Part shown: piece by piece, positions 44,426 to 55,392 of the stretch
How positions within the stretch are numbered: position 1 is the first letter of the stretch
Layout: each line of letters starts with the position of its first letter
Assembly: GCF_004210375.1 (NCBI RefSeq)
Contig: NC_134827.1
Span: 103,649,285 to 103,713,284 of the forward strand
From: Tachypleus tridentatus
Lineage: Eukaryota > Arthropoda > Merostomata > Xiphosura > Limulidae
DNA: 64,000 nt
Direction of reading: 5' to 3'
The notes under the pieces: model-generated
What the model was told of the DNA's origin: nothing
Databases searched by the model: none
What the model saw: only the letters and a program-made list of their open reading frames with translations
Translations under genes and position numbers: made by a program

Positions 44426-45753
44426 GTGTATAGATGACCGGAGGAAAAAAAATGCAGTCGTAACAGAATAAAACACATTTAGTCTAACGATAAAAATATT
44501 GATCACCATTTCACATATAAAACATTCTTTTCTCTTCTGTTTGTTTTAAACTAAGAAACTTGCCATTAATTCCACACGATCGAAATTTGAAGCAAGAACA
44601 AATGAGAGCCACAAGAAACCTTAAATTTCTAATTCGTTAAGCAGGTTTAAAAATTTTTTTACTGCGTGTAAATAAAATAACTACTTTTATGTAGAAGTCT
44701 TTTTAACGTTGAACTTGTTTGGTTGGTTGAAATTTACACAGATTAATTTAAAGCTTTTGACCATGGGCTACTTTTTTTTTTTACCAAGATTTGGAATTTC
44801 CGCGAAATGGTTACCTTGGACTTTACTAATAGCCAGCAAAAATAAAAGACTTTGGTCCGGATAGAGATAGTATTGCACACATTCTTGGTATAGAAGCTGT
44901 CATTAATTTGATTGAAAACTTTTACGTGTTCTGGAGTTGTTGTTTATTTCTGTTTTATTCTGATGTTGTTTTTAATACTGTTTTGTCAATAACGTGACAA
45001 CACGTGTTACATAGGAGAGTAAGCGCATGGAATATTTTGTGGTTGATATGTCTCCCCAATATCTTAGAAGTGAATTTCTTAATTTGTAAAAGATTTTTAA
45101 ATGTTTAAATGTTAGGGACACAATCGATTGAAATATTATTTGACCTGTACATTTTGCAAGCAGACACAGTTTAAACTTGGGTGTTGTATAATTGACTGTA
45201 TTTTTTTTTAGAGGGGGAATAAGAAAAATTACAGTAAAATATATCATCAGGATAATATAAACTAAATACTGCATATATCAATGTCTATGAAATCATATTA
45301 CTTTGGCCATGTATCCGACTCTAAAGCGAAAAAACGAGACAATGTCAAAGGGTGGAACAGATGTTTGTACAAATACGTATGAGTTAGTTTGGGTTTTTTC
45401 TCCGCTGTAAATGCTATTTGGAATAGTCGACGACGTATTCTTATTTCTCGTTGTCTAATGAGTACAAAGTAAAACTTTTTTTATACTCAGCACCCAGTTA
45501 GAGCCACAACAAATTTATAGGCAACTCAATGAAAGAAACACTCGATGACATAATTTTTCGCGAAAATATATTTTATTTGTTCACTTGTGTGAATTATTCC
45601 TTGGAGTACGTTTTCCCCAATCTGCACGGTGTGAATATTTTCAAACTTATCTGTTGGACAGCTGCCCTTTCCACTTGTTGATATGAGAGTCTGACATACT
45701 TAAGTAACCACATTTCGTCCATCATGGAGCTCCAGTAGAAACTGTATTCCAAA
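44426..45753. other. Intergenic stretch, no feature recognised
   Basis: AT-rich; the minus-strand frame at 44972-45274 shows no domain. Confidence 0.5.
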
Positions 45754-45926
45754 CAGTGGCGTAACTAGTGCGGGACAAAGGGGGTACATCTGTCCCCGGG
45801 CGCAGTATCGGGGTGGGGGCGCCAAACTGATGTTACATAATTAGGAACTATGGCTTACATTTTGTCACGAGGGGGCGCGAAAACTGACTTTGTCCCCGGG
45901 CGCTGAAAACCCTAGCGACGCCACTG
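45754..45926. mobile_element. MITE with 8-bp target duplication (hAT-like)
   Basis: Ends CAGTGGCGTAACTAG and CTAGCGACGCCACTG. Exact 8-bp duplication ATTCCAAA at 45746-45753 and 45927-45934. The interior is GC-rich with two GTCCCCGGGCGC blocks. An 8-bp duplication fits hAT (or P-like) transposition. Confidence 0.87.
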
Positions 45927-46057
45927 ATTCCAAAGAAGATGATATGATATCTTTCATGAATATCTCCCACAAAAAAGTGATGTCTCAGTTAATATACACA
46001 TTGATCTAAACTTTCCTGAATGTTTAACCTCAACTTTTAATATAGGCCTATATACGG

Positions 46058-46205
46058 AGGCGTCGCTAGTTAGTGGCTCGACTGTTTTCAGTTGGTGTCT
46101 GGAAAAATAAGAGTATAAAACTATGGTCGATATTATACTGAAACACTAAAAATTCTCGCGACAATAGGCTCGAACACCGAATCTTTTAAGCGTCTAGCGA
46201 CGCCT
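46058..46205. mobile_element. Second small inverted-repeat element, related ends
   Basis: Perfect 12-bp ends AGGCGTCGCTAG and CTAGCGACGCCT share the GGCGTCGCTAG core with the preceding MITE. No clear target duplication. Confidence 0.7.
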
Positions 46206-46363
46206 TTACTAACACACACACACGCATATATTAATTCCACCAAATGCACGTGTATTGGGAAGAGTATGAGGCTATAGACTTTCCTGGTTCCATTGCATCA
46301 CTTACGTAAAAATTAAAATAAAAATGTTGTAGCAATGCATTAACAACCATTTTATTTAAAATG

Positions 46364-46632
46364 TGTCCTGGCATGGTCAAGTGTGTTAAGGCGTCCGACT
46401 CGTAATCCGAGTTCGAATCCCCATCACACCAAACATGCTCGCCCTTTCAGCCGTGGGGGCGTTATAATGTGACGGTCAATCCCACTATTGGTTGGTAAAA
46501 GAGTAGCCCAAGAGTGGGCGGTGGGTAGTGATGACTTTCTGCCTTCCCTCTAGTCTTACACTGCTAAATTAGGGACGGCTAGCGCAGATAGCCCTCGAGT
46601 AGGTTTGTGCGAAATTCAAAACAAGCAAACTA
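46364..46632 (+). mobile_element. SINE-A copy
   Basis: Head GTCCTGGCATGGTCAAGTGT with a short deletion before box B, then intact to GCGAAATTCAAAACAAGCAA. Confidence 0.9.
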
Positions 46633-47173
46633 TTTAAAGTGACGAATTAAAGGTGGCAGCACATACATGCAAGCAAATTCTCGATTTCGTGCGTGAGTGA
46701 TTTTTTTGTTTGTTGTTAAGTCACACAATGAGTTACAGCCACTCCCTCTATCAAAACTCGATGTACAATCGTTATAAGACTTCAGACTAAGCGTCAGAAG
46801 ATAAAGTTTCAGATAGAAACGCAACTTATCTCCCATTGATTTATAACCGTCTGAAAAACTTGCATTTCTTCGCATTTACATTCGATGTTAGACGCACTAA
46901 CAATAACGTTTCTAACCGTCTTTTCAACCAATAGGGTCAAATTTCTTTCTGTATAAATAAACTTTTACGGCCTTTTCTACTTTCGAAATGTTCTCCAAGT
47001 TAACGCATCTAATTCTTGGATCACACAATTTGTTTTAAGGTTACCATAAGTTTGCTAAGTCTTTAAATATTCGTTTGGAAGTTATTCTTGAAGCACTTTT
47101 TATTTCCAGTTTGTTCGTTTCATTTTAGGACAAAGCTACATGCTGGTAAATCTGAAATCTACCTTCTGAAAGG
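46633..47173. other. Intergenic stretch, no feature recognised
   Basis: Nothing supported; the minus-strand frame at 46630-46875 has no domain. Confidence 0.5.
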
Positions 47174-47390
47174 GGCCCCGGCATGGCCAAGCGTGTTAAG
47201 GCGTTCGACTCGTAATCCTGAGGGTCGCGGGTTCGAATCCCGCTCGCACCAAATATGCTCGCCCTCCCAGCCGTGGGGGCGTTATAATGTGACGGTCAAT
47301 CCCACTATTCGTTGGTAAAAGAGTAGCCCAAGAGTGGGCAGTGGGTGGTGATGATCTAGCTGCTTTCCCTTTAGTCTTACACTGGACAAA
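47174..47390 (+). mobile_element. SINE-A copy, 3'-truncated
   Basis: Well-preserved head (GGCCCCGGCATGGCCAAGCG, GGTTCGAATCCCGC) but stops at CTTACACTGGAC and runs into an A run, lacking the LINE-like tail. Confidence 0.9.
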
Positions 47391-47461
47391 AATAATTGAA
47401 AAAAAAAAATAAAGTAAGGTGCTACCATTTGGGGATAAGTAAGCTGATAATTTGGTTTGAT

Positions 47462-47716
47462 TTGTTTTGAATTTCGCGCAAAGCTATATGAGGGCTATCT
47501 GCACTAGCCAGTATTAGACAAGAGAGAAAGCAACTAGTCATCACTACCCACCGCCAACTCATAGGCTACTCTTTTACCAACGAATAGTGCGATTGACAGT
47601 CACATTTTAACGCCCCTACGATTGAAAGAGCAAGCATGTTTGTGTGACGGGGACTCAAACCCGTGACTCTCGGATTACGAATCGAGTGCTTTAACCACCT
47701 GGCCATGCCACGCCTG
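47462..47716 (-). mobile_element. SINE-A copy
   Basis: Tail TTTGAATTTCGCGCAAAGCT to head CCACCTGGCCATGCCACGCC, with a deletion of about 18 bp after CTGCACTAGCC. Confidence 0.9.
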
Positions 47717-47861
47717 TTGAAAGCTTAACTCTTAAAGTCAGCAATCCAGCCCCGAGTATGGCTGAAAGGCACTAATTGATAGCACAGAAGATAAATTATA
47801 TTAGTATGAAGCGTCCCATCCAGTTATCTAAAGATTCTAGTATAAGTCCCAACCATTATTT

Positions 47862-48140
47862 GTTTTTTGAATTTCGCGCAAAGCTACACGAGGGCTATCT
47901 GCGCTAGCCGTCCCTAATTTAGCAGTGTAAGATTAGAGGGAAAGCAGCTAGTCATCACTACCCCCCGCCAACTCTTAAGCTACTCTTTTACCAACGAAAA
48001 ACATTGATGTGGATTGACCGTCACATTATAATGCCCCCACGGCTGAAAGGACGAGAATGTTTAGATGCGACTGCGATTCGAACCCGCGACTTTCAGATCA
48101 CGAGTCGAACGCCTTAATACACCTGGCCATGCCGGGCCAG
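47862..48140 (-). mobile_element. SINE-A copy
   Basis: Full length with a small insertion (AAAACATTGATG) in the middle; head end CACCTGGCCATGCCGGGCC. Confidence 0.9.
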
Positions 48141-48229
48141 CTCCCAACCATTTATTAAGCCTATTGTGACTATCATGCTCTAAACAATCCTTTACATCCG
48201 CACCTTTAAATGACCTTATTCATAACTAA

Positions 48230-49435
48230 AAATAATTGTTCGAAATTTGTAGTAAAATGTCCTTAATTTTTATTTCTTTATATTTATTCAATACATTCTT
48301 ACATTTGTTACATAATAATTTAATAATTCTATTTAAAGTTTCTTTATTAAATCCGTTAACTATTAATTTTTGTATCAGTATATCAACATTAATAATAAAA
48401 TATTATAATTTATTACAAATTTTACAATATCCAAATAATTGCGAAGTTATAATGCTTGTAACAGAAGGATACGGCACACTACTCTGTGTATTGGAAAAGC
48501 AAAATATTTTATTTTATCAAAAATATTTACAATAATATCCTTATCAATTATTTTAATTTCTAAATCTAAATAATGTACTCTGTATTAGATATTCAAGTAT
48601 TTTCAATTTCTAATTCTACTGAATAAACAGTGTTAAGAACATTATTTATTTCAGTATTATTTATACTAATTAAATCGTCTATTTATTTATAAGTTAAAGT
48701 GAAAATATTTGTATTTGTGTAGTTTGCAATAAATATATTTTCATAATAGTAAAAATATAAATTTGTTACAAAAGTAAAGTAGTTATCTCCCATTGGAACT
48801 CCAATTACTTGTTTAGAAACCTAGTTATTAAAATATATATAACTATTGTAAATACAGAAACTTAATATATATTTTATGTTTTTGGAGCTAAATTTTTCTT
48901 CCAGTTCTATAAAAGAATAACAAAATTATTCTATTGATAAATTTGAAACAAAGATTAAATCTTTTAATGGAATTGTGGTGTACAATGTGATCACATTTAT
49001 TTGTTCACAGTTTTGAGATATTTTAAAATAGGTTGATAATTCGTTTTTTATTATTAACACTTATTTGTTGAAGTAAAATATCGATTAATTTATTTAATAA
49101 TATATCTGGTTGTTTGGTAATTGTTTTTAATCGAATTAGAAACAAATTTAAATTTAATTGGAGATTTATGTGGTTTGGAGATAGCGTAAAGAAACAGTGA
49201 ACTACATACGTTTTCTGTGAAGAAAAAAGTTTATTATAAGATTTAATGAAATTATTAATTACTGTATATTTAGATTAGTTAATAAGTTTAAATGTTTGTG
49301 TACTATTGATTTCTTTTATCATAATTAAAACTGTCTACACATGATATCAGTGTTACAGTTAGCCTCATCAATGGGAACTATAACATATTTTTCTTGTAAT
49401 TTTTGAATTTTATTTTTAATTGATTAAATGATAAA
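48230..49435 (-). pseudogene. AT-rich reverse-transcriptase relic (Penelope-like or related)
   Basis: Minus-strand translation in shifting frames yields an ordered RT: YVIVPIDEANCNTDIMC (about 49385-49335), SKPHKSPIKFKFVSNSI (about 49175-49120), NVITLYTTIPLKDLI (about 49000-48955), VIGVPMGDNYFTFVTNLYFY (about 48812-48753), the catalytic box IDDLISINN with a stop where Tyr is expected (48687-48661), and SVTSIITSQLFGYCKICNKL (about 48460-48400). The GVPMG and (Y)IDDL blocks and the later SQLFxY block resemble RTs often filed as Penelope-like; I am not certain of the class. AT content is well above its neighbours. Confidence 0.62.
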
Positions 49436-49655
49436 TCTGGCCAAGCGTGTTAAGGCGTGCGACTCGTAATCCGAGGGTCGCGGGTTCGAATCCTTGTCGC
49501 ACCAAACATGCTCGCCCTTTCAGCCGTGGTGGCGTTATAATGTTACGGTCAATCCCACTATTCATTGGTAAAAAAAAGTAGCCCAAGAGTTGGCGGTGGG
49601 TGGTGGTGACTAGCTGCCTTCCCTCTAGTGTCACACTGCTAAATTAGGGACATAC
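49436..49655 (+). mobile_element. SINE-A copy, both ends truncated
   Basis: From CTGGCCAAGCGTGTTAAGGC to CTAAATTAGGGACA; the head start and LINE-like tail are missing. It lies in the AT-rich retroelement relic. Confidence 0.88.
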
Positions 49656-50433
49656 AATTTTCATTCCACAAAACATCTAGGTGGGTAAGATGTAATACAG
49701 TGAAGTTTTAAAATATATTCATGAATATTATTTTCAATAGATTTTAGAATATTATTATTATTACATTTTGTGGCTATTCTGTAGTTGGATCATTTTTTGG
49801 AGTATTTAGCGTAATATTTTATCTTTTATAATATTCAAATTACCAGTAACAATATGTTAAGTGTCAATACGTAAACTATTTTCCCATTCACAAGGTAAGG
49901 TATTAACTTCAACTACATTTAGACTAGTTTAAAAACTTTTATAATTATATAGTAATGGACCAATTGGAACTTCGTATTTATAACTGACGATAAGACTTAA
50001 GTTTTTCAAGGAAAAAATATTAATTTTTTATAGATTAATGAATAATTTTAGAGATCTGTAAATCATCGAATATTTTATGTATAAAATTAATTACCAAATA
50101 AGAAGCTTTGTATTGGAGTTTATCTTCTTCAAAACTTAATAAATTATTGATTTTTAATCGATATCTTATAATATCTACAAGTAACTGTGTTGCACGATCG
50201 TTTCGAAAAACAACATTTTTATTAGATTAATTAACTTTCTTATTTTACGAAGATTAAGTTGATAAATAGTTTAAGAACATAATTTACGAACACTAGTACT
50301 AGAATACAAACTATTATCCTAATAACTACAAAATTCTGAAAAATCAACCTGTTAGCTTGTTTTCTAAGTTATAACAAACTAATATAATTAGTCAGAGGTT
50401 TGGATTTGCTGTTTTAACGCAGTTCTTTCTTCT
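49656..50433. other. AT-rich stretch, possibly the rest of the RT relic
   Basis: Composition is the same as 48230-49435, but I could not identify motifs here. Confidence 0.35.
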
Positions 50434-50675
50434 GCGGCCCGGCATGGACAGGTGGGTTTGACTCGTAATCTGAGGGTCGTGGGTTCGAATCCCGTCGCAC
50501 TAAACATGCTCGCCCTTTTAGCCGTGAGAGCGTTATAATGTGACGGTCAATCCCACTATTCGTTGGTAAAAGAGTAGCCCAAGAGTTGGCGGTGGGTGGT
50601 GATGACTAGCTGCCTTCCCTCTAGTCTTATACAGCTAAATTAGGGACGGTTAGCACAGATAGCCCTCTAACAAAC
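50434..50675 (+). mobile_element. SINE-A copy
   Basis: GCGGCCCGGCATGGACAGGT head with a deletion before CTCGTAATCTGAGG; tail ends GCACAGATAGCCCTCTAACA. Confidence 0.88.
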
Positions 50676-50891
50676 CTTCCTTGTGATTTTGTTTACTGTT
50701 TACTTAACTTATCAAAATGTATGAATTTTCACTATATATATTTTTTTTGTCTGTGGTTGCGGAAATAAATTGATCATTTTCTCAGTTACGACTTGTTTCA
50801 AATTTTTTTTATCATTCTTAATAACTGTTTCCTGAAATCTTTATGATAAAACAAAACAACGTGTCTATGACAAAAAAAAAAAATGCCTGTC

Positions 50892-51035
50892 GAAGTAGTC
50901 CGCCCTCTAGTGGCTGAACAGTAAGTCTAGAAGGTAGGTCTCATAACGCTAAAAACATAAAACATGGCTTCGACGCTCATAGTAAGAACAACACTAACAG
51001 CCCATTGTACAACTTTGTGCTAAATAGTAAAAACA
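50892..51035 (+). mobile_element. SINE-B-like copy, degenerate
   Basis: CGCCCTCTAGTGGCTGAACA start, CATAACGCTAAAAACATAAA, and tail AACAGCCCATTGTACAACTT. Confidence 0.55.
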
Positions 51036-51199
51036 AAAGGAAGAAACAGACTGTCTCTTAAGTTGCGACGGTGTTTGTGCATTTCTGAGCAAGCTTCAGA
51101 TAACATTGAGAATAACTGTAGATTTACTGTCTTGTTTGTCTGCGTTAGCTGCTTAACTTCATGTTGTATCAGCACAAAATTTGTTTCGTTTTTTTTCTT

Positions 51200-51305
51200 A
51201 TAAAGCCCAAAAGTACACAATGGGCTATCTACGCTGTGCCCACCAGGGCATGTAATCGAAACCCGGTTTCTGGCGTTAGAAGTTTCAGGCTTAGCCACTG
51301 GGCGA
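51200..51305 (-). mobile_element. SINE-B copy
   Basis: Tail complement TACACAATGGGCTATCTACG, then ATCGAAACCCGGTTTCTGGC and CTTAGCCACTGGGCG. Confidence 0.78.
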
Positions 51306-51349
51306 TTTTTAAAAAATGGTTTACTTTGCTTGTTAGTCGTTAAGGTGCT

Positions 51350-51437
51350 ATGAAATGAGTAATCTGTGCTCTGACTGCTACGGGTATCGAACCCCGATTT
51401 TTAGCTTTATAAGCAGAAAGACTTACCGCTGAGTTAG
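51350..51437 (-). mobile_element. SINE-B copy, partial
   Basis: GGGTATCGAACCCCGATTTT and GACTTACCGCTGAG show the head; the tail is short. Adjacent to another SINE-B in the same direction. Confidence 0.7.
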
Positions 51438-51469
51438 TGAGTGTGAGTGAATGTTTTGGTTGTTACTAA

Positions 51470-51605
51470 AGGCATAAAGCTACACAATGGGCTATCTGTG
51501 CTTCTAAGTATCTTGTTAACCCCCTCCAACTAAAAATCAGGTTTCGATATGCGTGTTGATCGAAGCACAGATAGCCCACTGCGTAGCTTTTTGCCCTTAG
51601 ACTCA
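51470..51605. repeat. SINE-B remnants in inverted, tail-out arrangement
   Basis: GCATAAAGCTACACAATGGG (minus-sense tail) at the left and GCACAGATAGCCCACTGCGT (plus-sense tail) at the right enclose CTAAAAATCAGGTTTCGATA. It looks like two copies fused head to head or a rearranged copy. Confidence 0.65.
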
Positions 51606-52216
51606 TTGTTGCATATTGCACATTGATGAAATAATACACAGGTCTGTAAGTCAACTAAATCCTGATTTAAAACAAGCTGAAGAACGAATAATAAGCTTAT
51701 TAACAGATTTTGCAGCTCATTATAATGCTAATTATTAGAATTCATTGATTCAGCGGTTGAGTGACTCCGCTGTTAACGAATTTTTCGGCCGTAACTCCAA
51801 TCATACAAAGAATGAAAACAAACTACTGATCTTTGACTCGGTTTACAATAGTAAAATATAAATTATTTATTTGATGATGAAATAGTTCACGTTGTAACAA
51901 TATAGTAAACCTTTACTTTTTGAAAACACACATACATATGTATATATGCCTTGATCGAGCCTCTACGTAGAATGAGAAGCGAAGGGGTGGAAGGGGGGTA
52001 GGATGACTAACCTCTGTATCTGCACACTCCTGTTGGAAAAAGTTTTTATAATACATAAACTTGTTGTTAAATCAAGCTTGCCAAAAATAATGTGGGGGTA
52101 AGTACCTCTTTGACCCTCCTAAATAATTTTATCTATCTATTGTTAGTATTAAATAAGAGGTCAAAAGATGAAGACTTGAGTTCATAAGAAATATAGTTGG
52201 TTTTGTGTTGCTTTGC

Positions 52217-52327
52217 CCCCAGTGGTACGGTGGTAAGTCTGTGAGTTTATGAAGCTAAAAATCTGGGTTTCGATACCCGTCGTGGTGGGTAGAGATAGCT
52301 CATTGTGTAGCTTTGCATTTAACACTA
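52217..52327 (+). mobile_element. SINE-B copy
   Basis: GCCCCCAGTGGTACGGTGGT, CTGGGTTTCGATACCCGTCG, GAGATAGCTCATTGTGTAGC. Confidence 0.82.
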
Positions 52328-52409
52328 AGCACACGAAGTTTTATGTAAGTTATAATTAGATTAAGATAATTGTGTATTTGCTTCTAAGGACCTACATACA
52401 CAGCTGTAA

Positions 52410-52531
52410 CCCCCCTAGCGGCTCAGCGGTATGTCTGCGGACTTACAACGCTAAAAATCGGGTTTCGATACCCGTGGTGGGCAGAGCATAGATAGCCTAT
52501 TGTGTAACTTTGTGCTTGGTTCAAAACAATA
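52410..52531 (+). mobile_element. SINE-B copy, near consensus
   Basis: CCCCCTAGCGGCTCAGCGGT, CGGGTTTCGATACCCGTGGT, and CATAGATAGCCTATTGTGTA then TTCAAAACAATAC. Confidence 0.88.
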
Positions 52532-53054
52532 CCACAGCCGTAAATATTTTTCTACCGGATGGTCGTTCGCAGGGGTCCCCGAAAGTGTTCTCTTTCAAGA
52601 GTAAATAAAACGAAGATCAATAATAACATCTAGTTTTATTTTTTGCTTTTGAAATTCGTATGTCATGCTGTGTCGTAACCTATAGATTGTATAATTATTC
52701 TCGTGATTCATTGCATGCGCACTTTTTTACTGAGTTCGCGGCAGTACAACTTGCAACGTTAAGCGTCCCTTATGTGATGTCATTTTAATGTCTACTGACT
52801 GACTGACAGACAGCACACTACTGTAGAGCGATGCGAGTGGTTAAAAACAGATGGCCCTTCTAGATGGCTTTAGGCCCTCTTTCGGGGAAATTATTCAATG
52901 GAAAACGTTTATATGTAACACTCTACTGTGTGAGATAGTAAACAGTATGTGAAAAGCAAATCATTGAAACAACAACCGCATCATTCCTTCCCAGAATACT
53001 TTCTCTGAGAACTTTGATGTGAGATACGATAAGCGTGTCACTGTCAACGAAAGT

Positions 53055-53065
53055 GAACTAGGTCA
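53055..53065 (+). promoter_or_regulatory. Possible ROR/E75-type nuclear-receptor half site
   Basis: GAACTAGGTCA matches the WAWNTRGGTCA consensus except at the first base. Short motif, chance match possible. Confidence 0.3.
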
Positions 53066-53267
53066 AAAATGTGTGTTTCTGTGTATTTAGTTCAAGATTA
53101 CGAGGGCAATTGAATAAAAAAAAGTCGAACAAAGTAAAGCTGAAAGGGACCACCAATGTCGACAAACGAAAGAAGTGTATATTACTATATATATATTACT
53201 TTACGTCAAAGGTTTCTAATTGTATGCGCTGCCTGTGCTACCCTTCACGTGCTTAACGAGAAGTGGG

Positions 53268-53278
53268 TGACCTAAATC
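53268..53278 (-). promoter_or_regulatory. Possible ROR/E75-type nuclear-receptor half site
   Basis: Complement GATTTAGGTCA matches WAWNTRGGTCA except at the first base. Confidence 0.3.
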
Positions 53279-53497
53279 TGTGGTCACGTGCCACACAATT
53301 GCTTGCTGTACCGGTTGTTCGACACTTGCTTTCTATCCCGTGTTGCTATGGGAACCAGACGGGTTTAGAAGTTGACACGAATGTTTTGTGTGGCATTTCA
53401 CGTGTATTAGTTCTACATTAAAAGGGTGTGCAATTGTACATTTTCCAAATGCAAAAAAATATACTTCCGTCGGAGGTTTGTTCATCTCAGTAGAAAG

Positions 53498-53755
53498 GCC
53501 TGATATGATCTGATGGTCAGGGCGCTCGACTCACAGTCTTAAGGGTCGCAGTTTCGAATCTCCATTATCAAAAATGCTCGCTGGTCCAGCTCTTACAATG
53601 TTACGGTCAATATCACTTTTCGTTGGTCAAAAGAGTAGCCCAAAAGGTGGCGGTAGTGGTGTCGACTAGCTGTCTTCCCTCTGGTCTATCGTTACTAAAT
53701 TAGGGGCGGCTTACGCAGTTAGTCCTCTATTAGTTTTGTGGAAAATCGAACAATT
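53498..53755 (+). mobile_element. SINE-A copy, diverged
   Basis: GGCCTGATATGATCTGATGG, GGTCGCAGTTTCGAATCTCC, TACTAAATTAGGGGCGGCTT. Confidence 0.82.
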
Positions 53756-53952
53756 ATCAGTTTATAGTAAAGTTTTATGGTCTGGATTACTGCTGCGGAT
53801 CAACCAATGAATTACAAAGAAGGCTTTAAGAATGTTCTTGTCCAATGTTTCTAAACGACCAATGCTGATTCGTGGATTTTCATAAAATTAAATAAATAAG
53901 CTCATAAACTATTCAGTTGTTTCACAGAAATTTGTAATGCATACTGGAGGTA

Positions 53953-54220
53953 GGCCCGGCATGGCCAGGTGGTTAAGGCACTCGACTCGTAATATAAGGT
54001 TCGCGGGTTCGAATCCCCGTCACACCAAACATGGTCGCCTTTTCAGCCGTGGGGACGTTATAATGTGCGGTCAATCCCACTATTCGTTGATAAAAGAGTA
54101 GCACAAGAGTTGGCGGTGAGCTGCTTTCCTTGTAGTTTTAATCTGCTAAATTAGAGACGGCTAGCGCAGATAGCCCTCGTGCAGCTTTGCGAGAAATTCG
54201 TAAACAAACAAACAAACTTG
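53953..54220 (+). mobile_element. SINE-A copy
   Basis: Near-consensus head (GGCCCGGCATGGCCAGGTGG, CGCGGGTTCGAATCCCCGTC), a deletion of about 15 bp in the middle, and a full tail ending AAACAAACAAACAAAC. Confidence 0.92.
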
Positions 54221-54900
54221 GAGGTATTTAGAAAATAAAAAAAATAGCAACAAAAACGACCTCTACTGGCCCTGATAAATCCGCAGTATATATATTTTTA
54301 ATTATTATCTGTGAAGTAAGGGTTATATTCCTTTCACCGACTTCATTGTCGAAGCAATATGATGCTCGCACATATAAATTGTAGTGGTTTTCCGTTGTAC
54401 CTTCATTACGTTGCATCGCGATAATTTAAAGCAACGGCGAACCGCACTTTGGTATCACAAACGTTGCTTTCGTCAATTTCATGTCACCGCAAACGATTTT
54501 ATTTGTTTAGAAATTCTTTATATTTGCGGTTTATATTCACTCAAATGAAATGCAAATCATTTATACGGGGAAAATAGGCCTAGTTCTCTCTGACAATGTT
54601 TGTGAAAGTACTTTTCGAAAGGTAAAATATCACACGAAACAAAAGAAATCAAGAAATATCTACTTATATTTATCGGCTTGCAATCGAGTCGTGTGATACC
54701 AGCAGGTTCAAATAACGTGAACCAAAAGCGTTACGTTACACGAATAGGGAGATATAAAATATTTTACGTCTCTGTTTTATATTCGTGTTTCGTTACTTAC
54801 ACTACGAAACTTCATTATTTTATAATATACTGAACCCTGTTGTCCAATTTTTTTTATTCGAGATTTTACTTTGAAATACACGTTTCTGAATTTATTACTT
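54221..54900. other. FTZ-F1 upstream flank, no repeat recognised
   Basis: Includes a perfect octamer ATGCAAAT (54550-54557), a possible POU-factor site, not otherwise supported. Confidence 0.35.
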
Positions 54901-54914
54901 GCAACAGTTAAACG

Positions 54915-55140
54915 TTTTCAACCAATCAAATTTGCTGATAGATCCTGAATGAAACTATCCAATCAGTCAGGATGTTATAAGTTCACCACGCTACTCTCTC
55001 TGTCTAAGAGAATGGAAAGTAATATTTACTTTTCCTTTCACGTTTCACGTGCAGCGAGGTATGGTGTGATTTGATTGGCCAAAGTACTGGGCCGTTAGTA
55101 GGTCACTAGGCCTGCAGGCGCGCGCTCCGCGTGACATAGA
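54915..55140 (+). promoter_or_regulatory. Probable FTZ-F1 promoter region
   Basis: Three CCAAT boxes (54922-54926 and 54959-54963 forward; ATTGG 55074-55078 reverse) are followed by a GC-rich patch GCAGGCGCGCGCTCCGCG (about 55113-55131), which stands out in this AT-rich window. A half site TTAGTAGGTCA (55095-55105) matches WAWNTRGGTCA with one mismatch. No clear TATA box. The transcription start is probably at about 55140-55220, by inference. Confidence 0.5.
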
Positions 55141-55392
55141 CCCAACTACTTGTAGAGTGTAGTGTACCTGTATGCTGGAGAAAAGACAAAATTCATCGTT
55201 AGGACTCTTTATCGTTCGTATGGGAGTTTTATTTAATGCCTACCGTCTGAGGCATGAGTTAACAAGCGCGTTATACAATTTGTGTTCTACTTAGTGTTTT
55301 ACGAATGTCACAGTATAAAGTAGTACCACGTTGTGTTGAACTGAGACATGAGAAAAACATTGTAGCAAATAAGTTCGAAGTCAGTTTTTAAA

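Larger units (their letters stand above)
52532..53497. other. Upstream region of FTZ-F1, low in repeats
   Basis: No repeats recognised. Contains two ROR/E75-type half sites (53055-53065, 53268-53278). Confidence 0.45.

Noticed and set aside
48236-48535. 99-codon plus-strand frame
   Set aside because: It is the antisense shadow of the AT-rich reverse-transcriptase relic.
46364-54020. Functional tRNA genes
   Set aside because: All tRNA-like heads continue into SINE middle domains and tails, and stems are imperfect; they are SINE heads, not tRNA genes.
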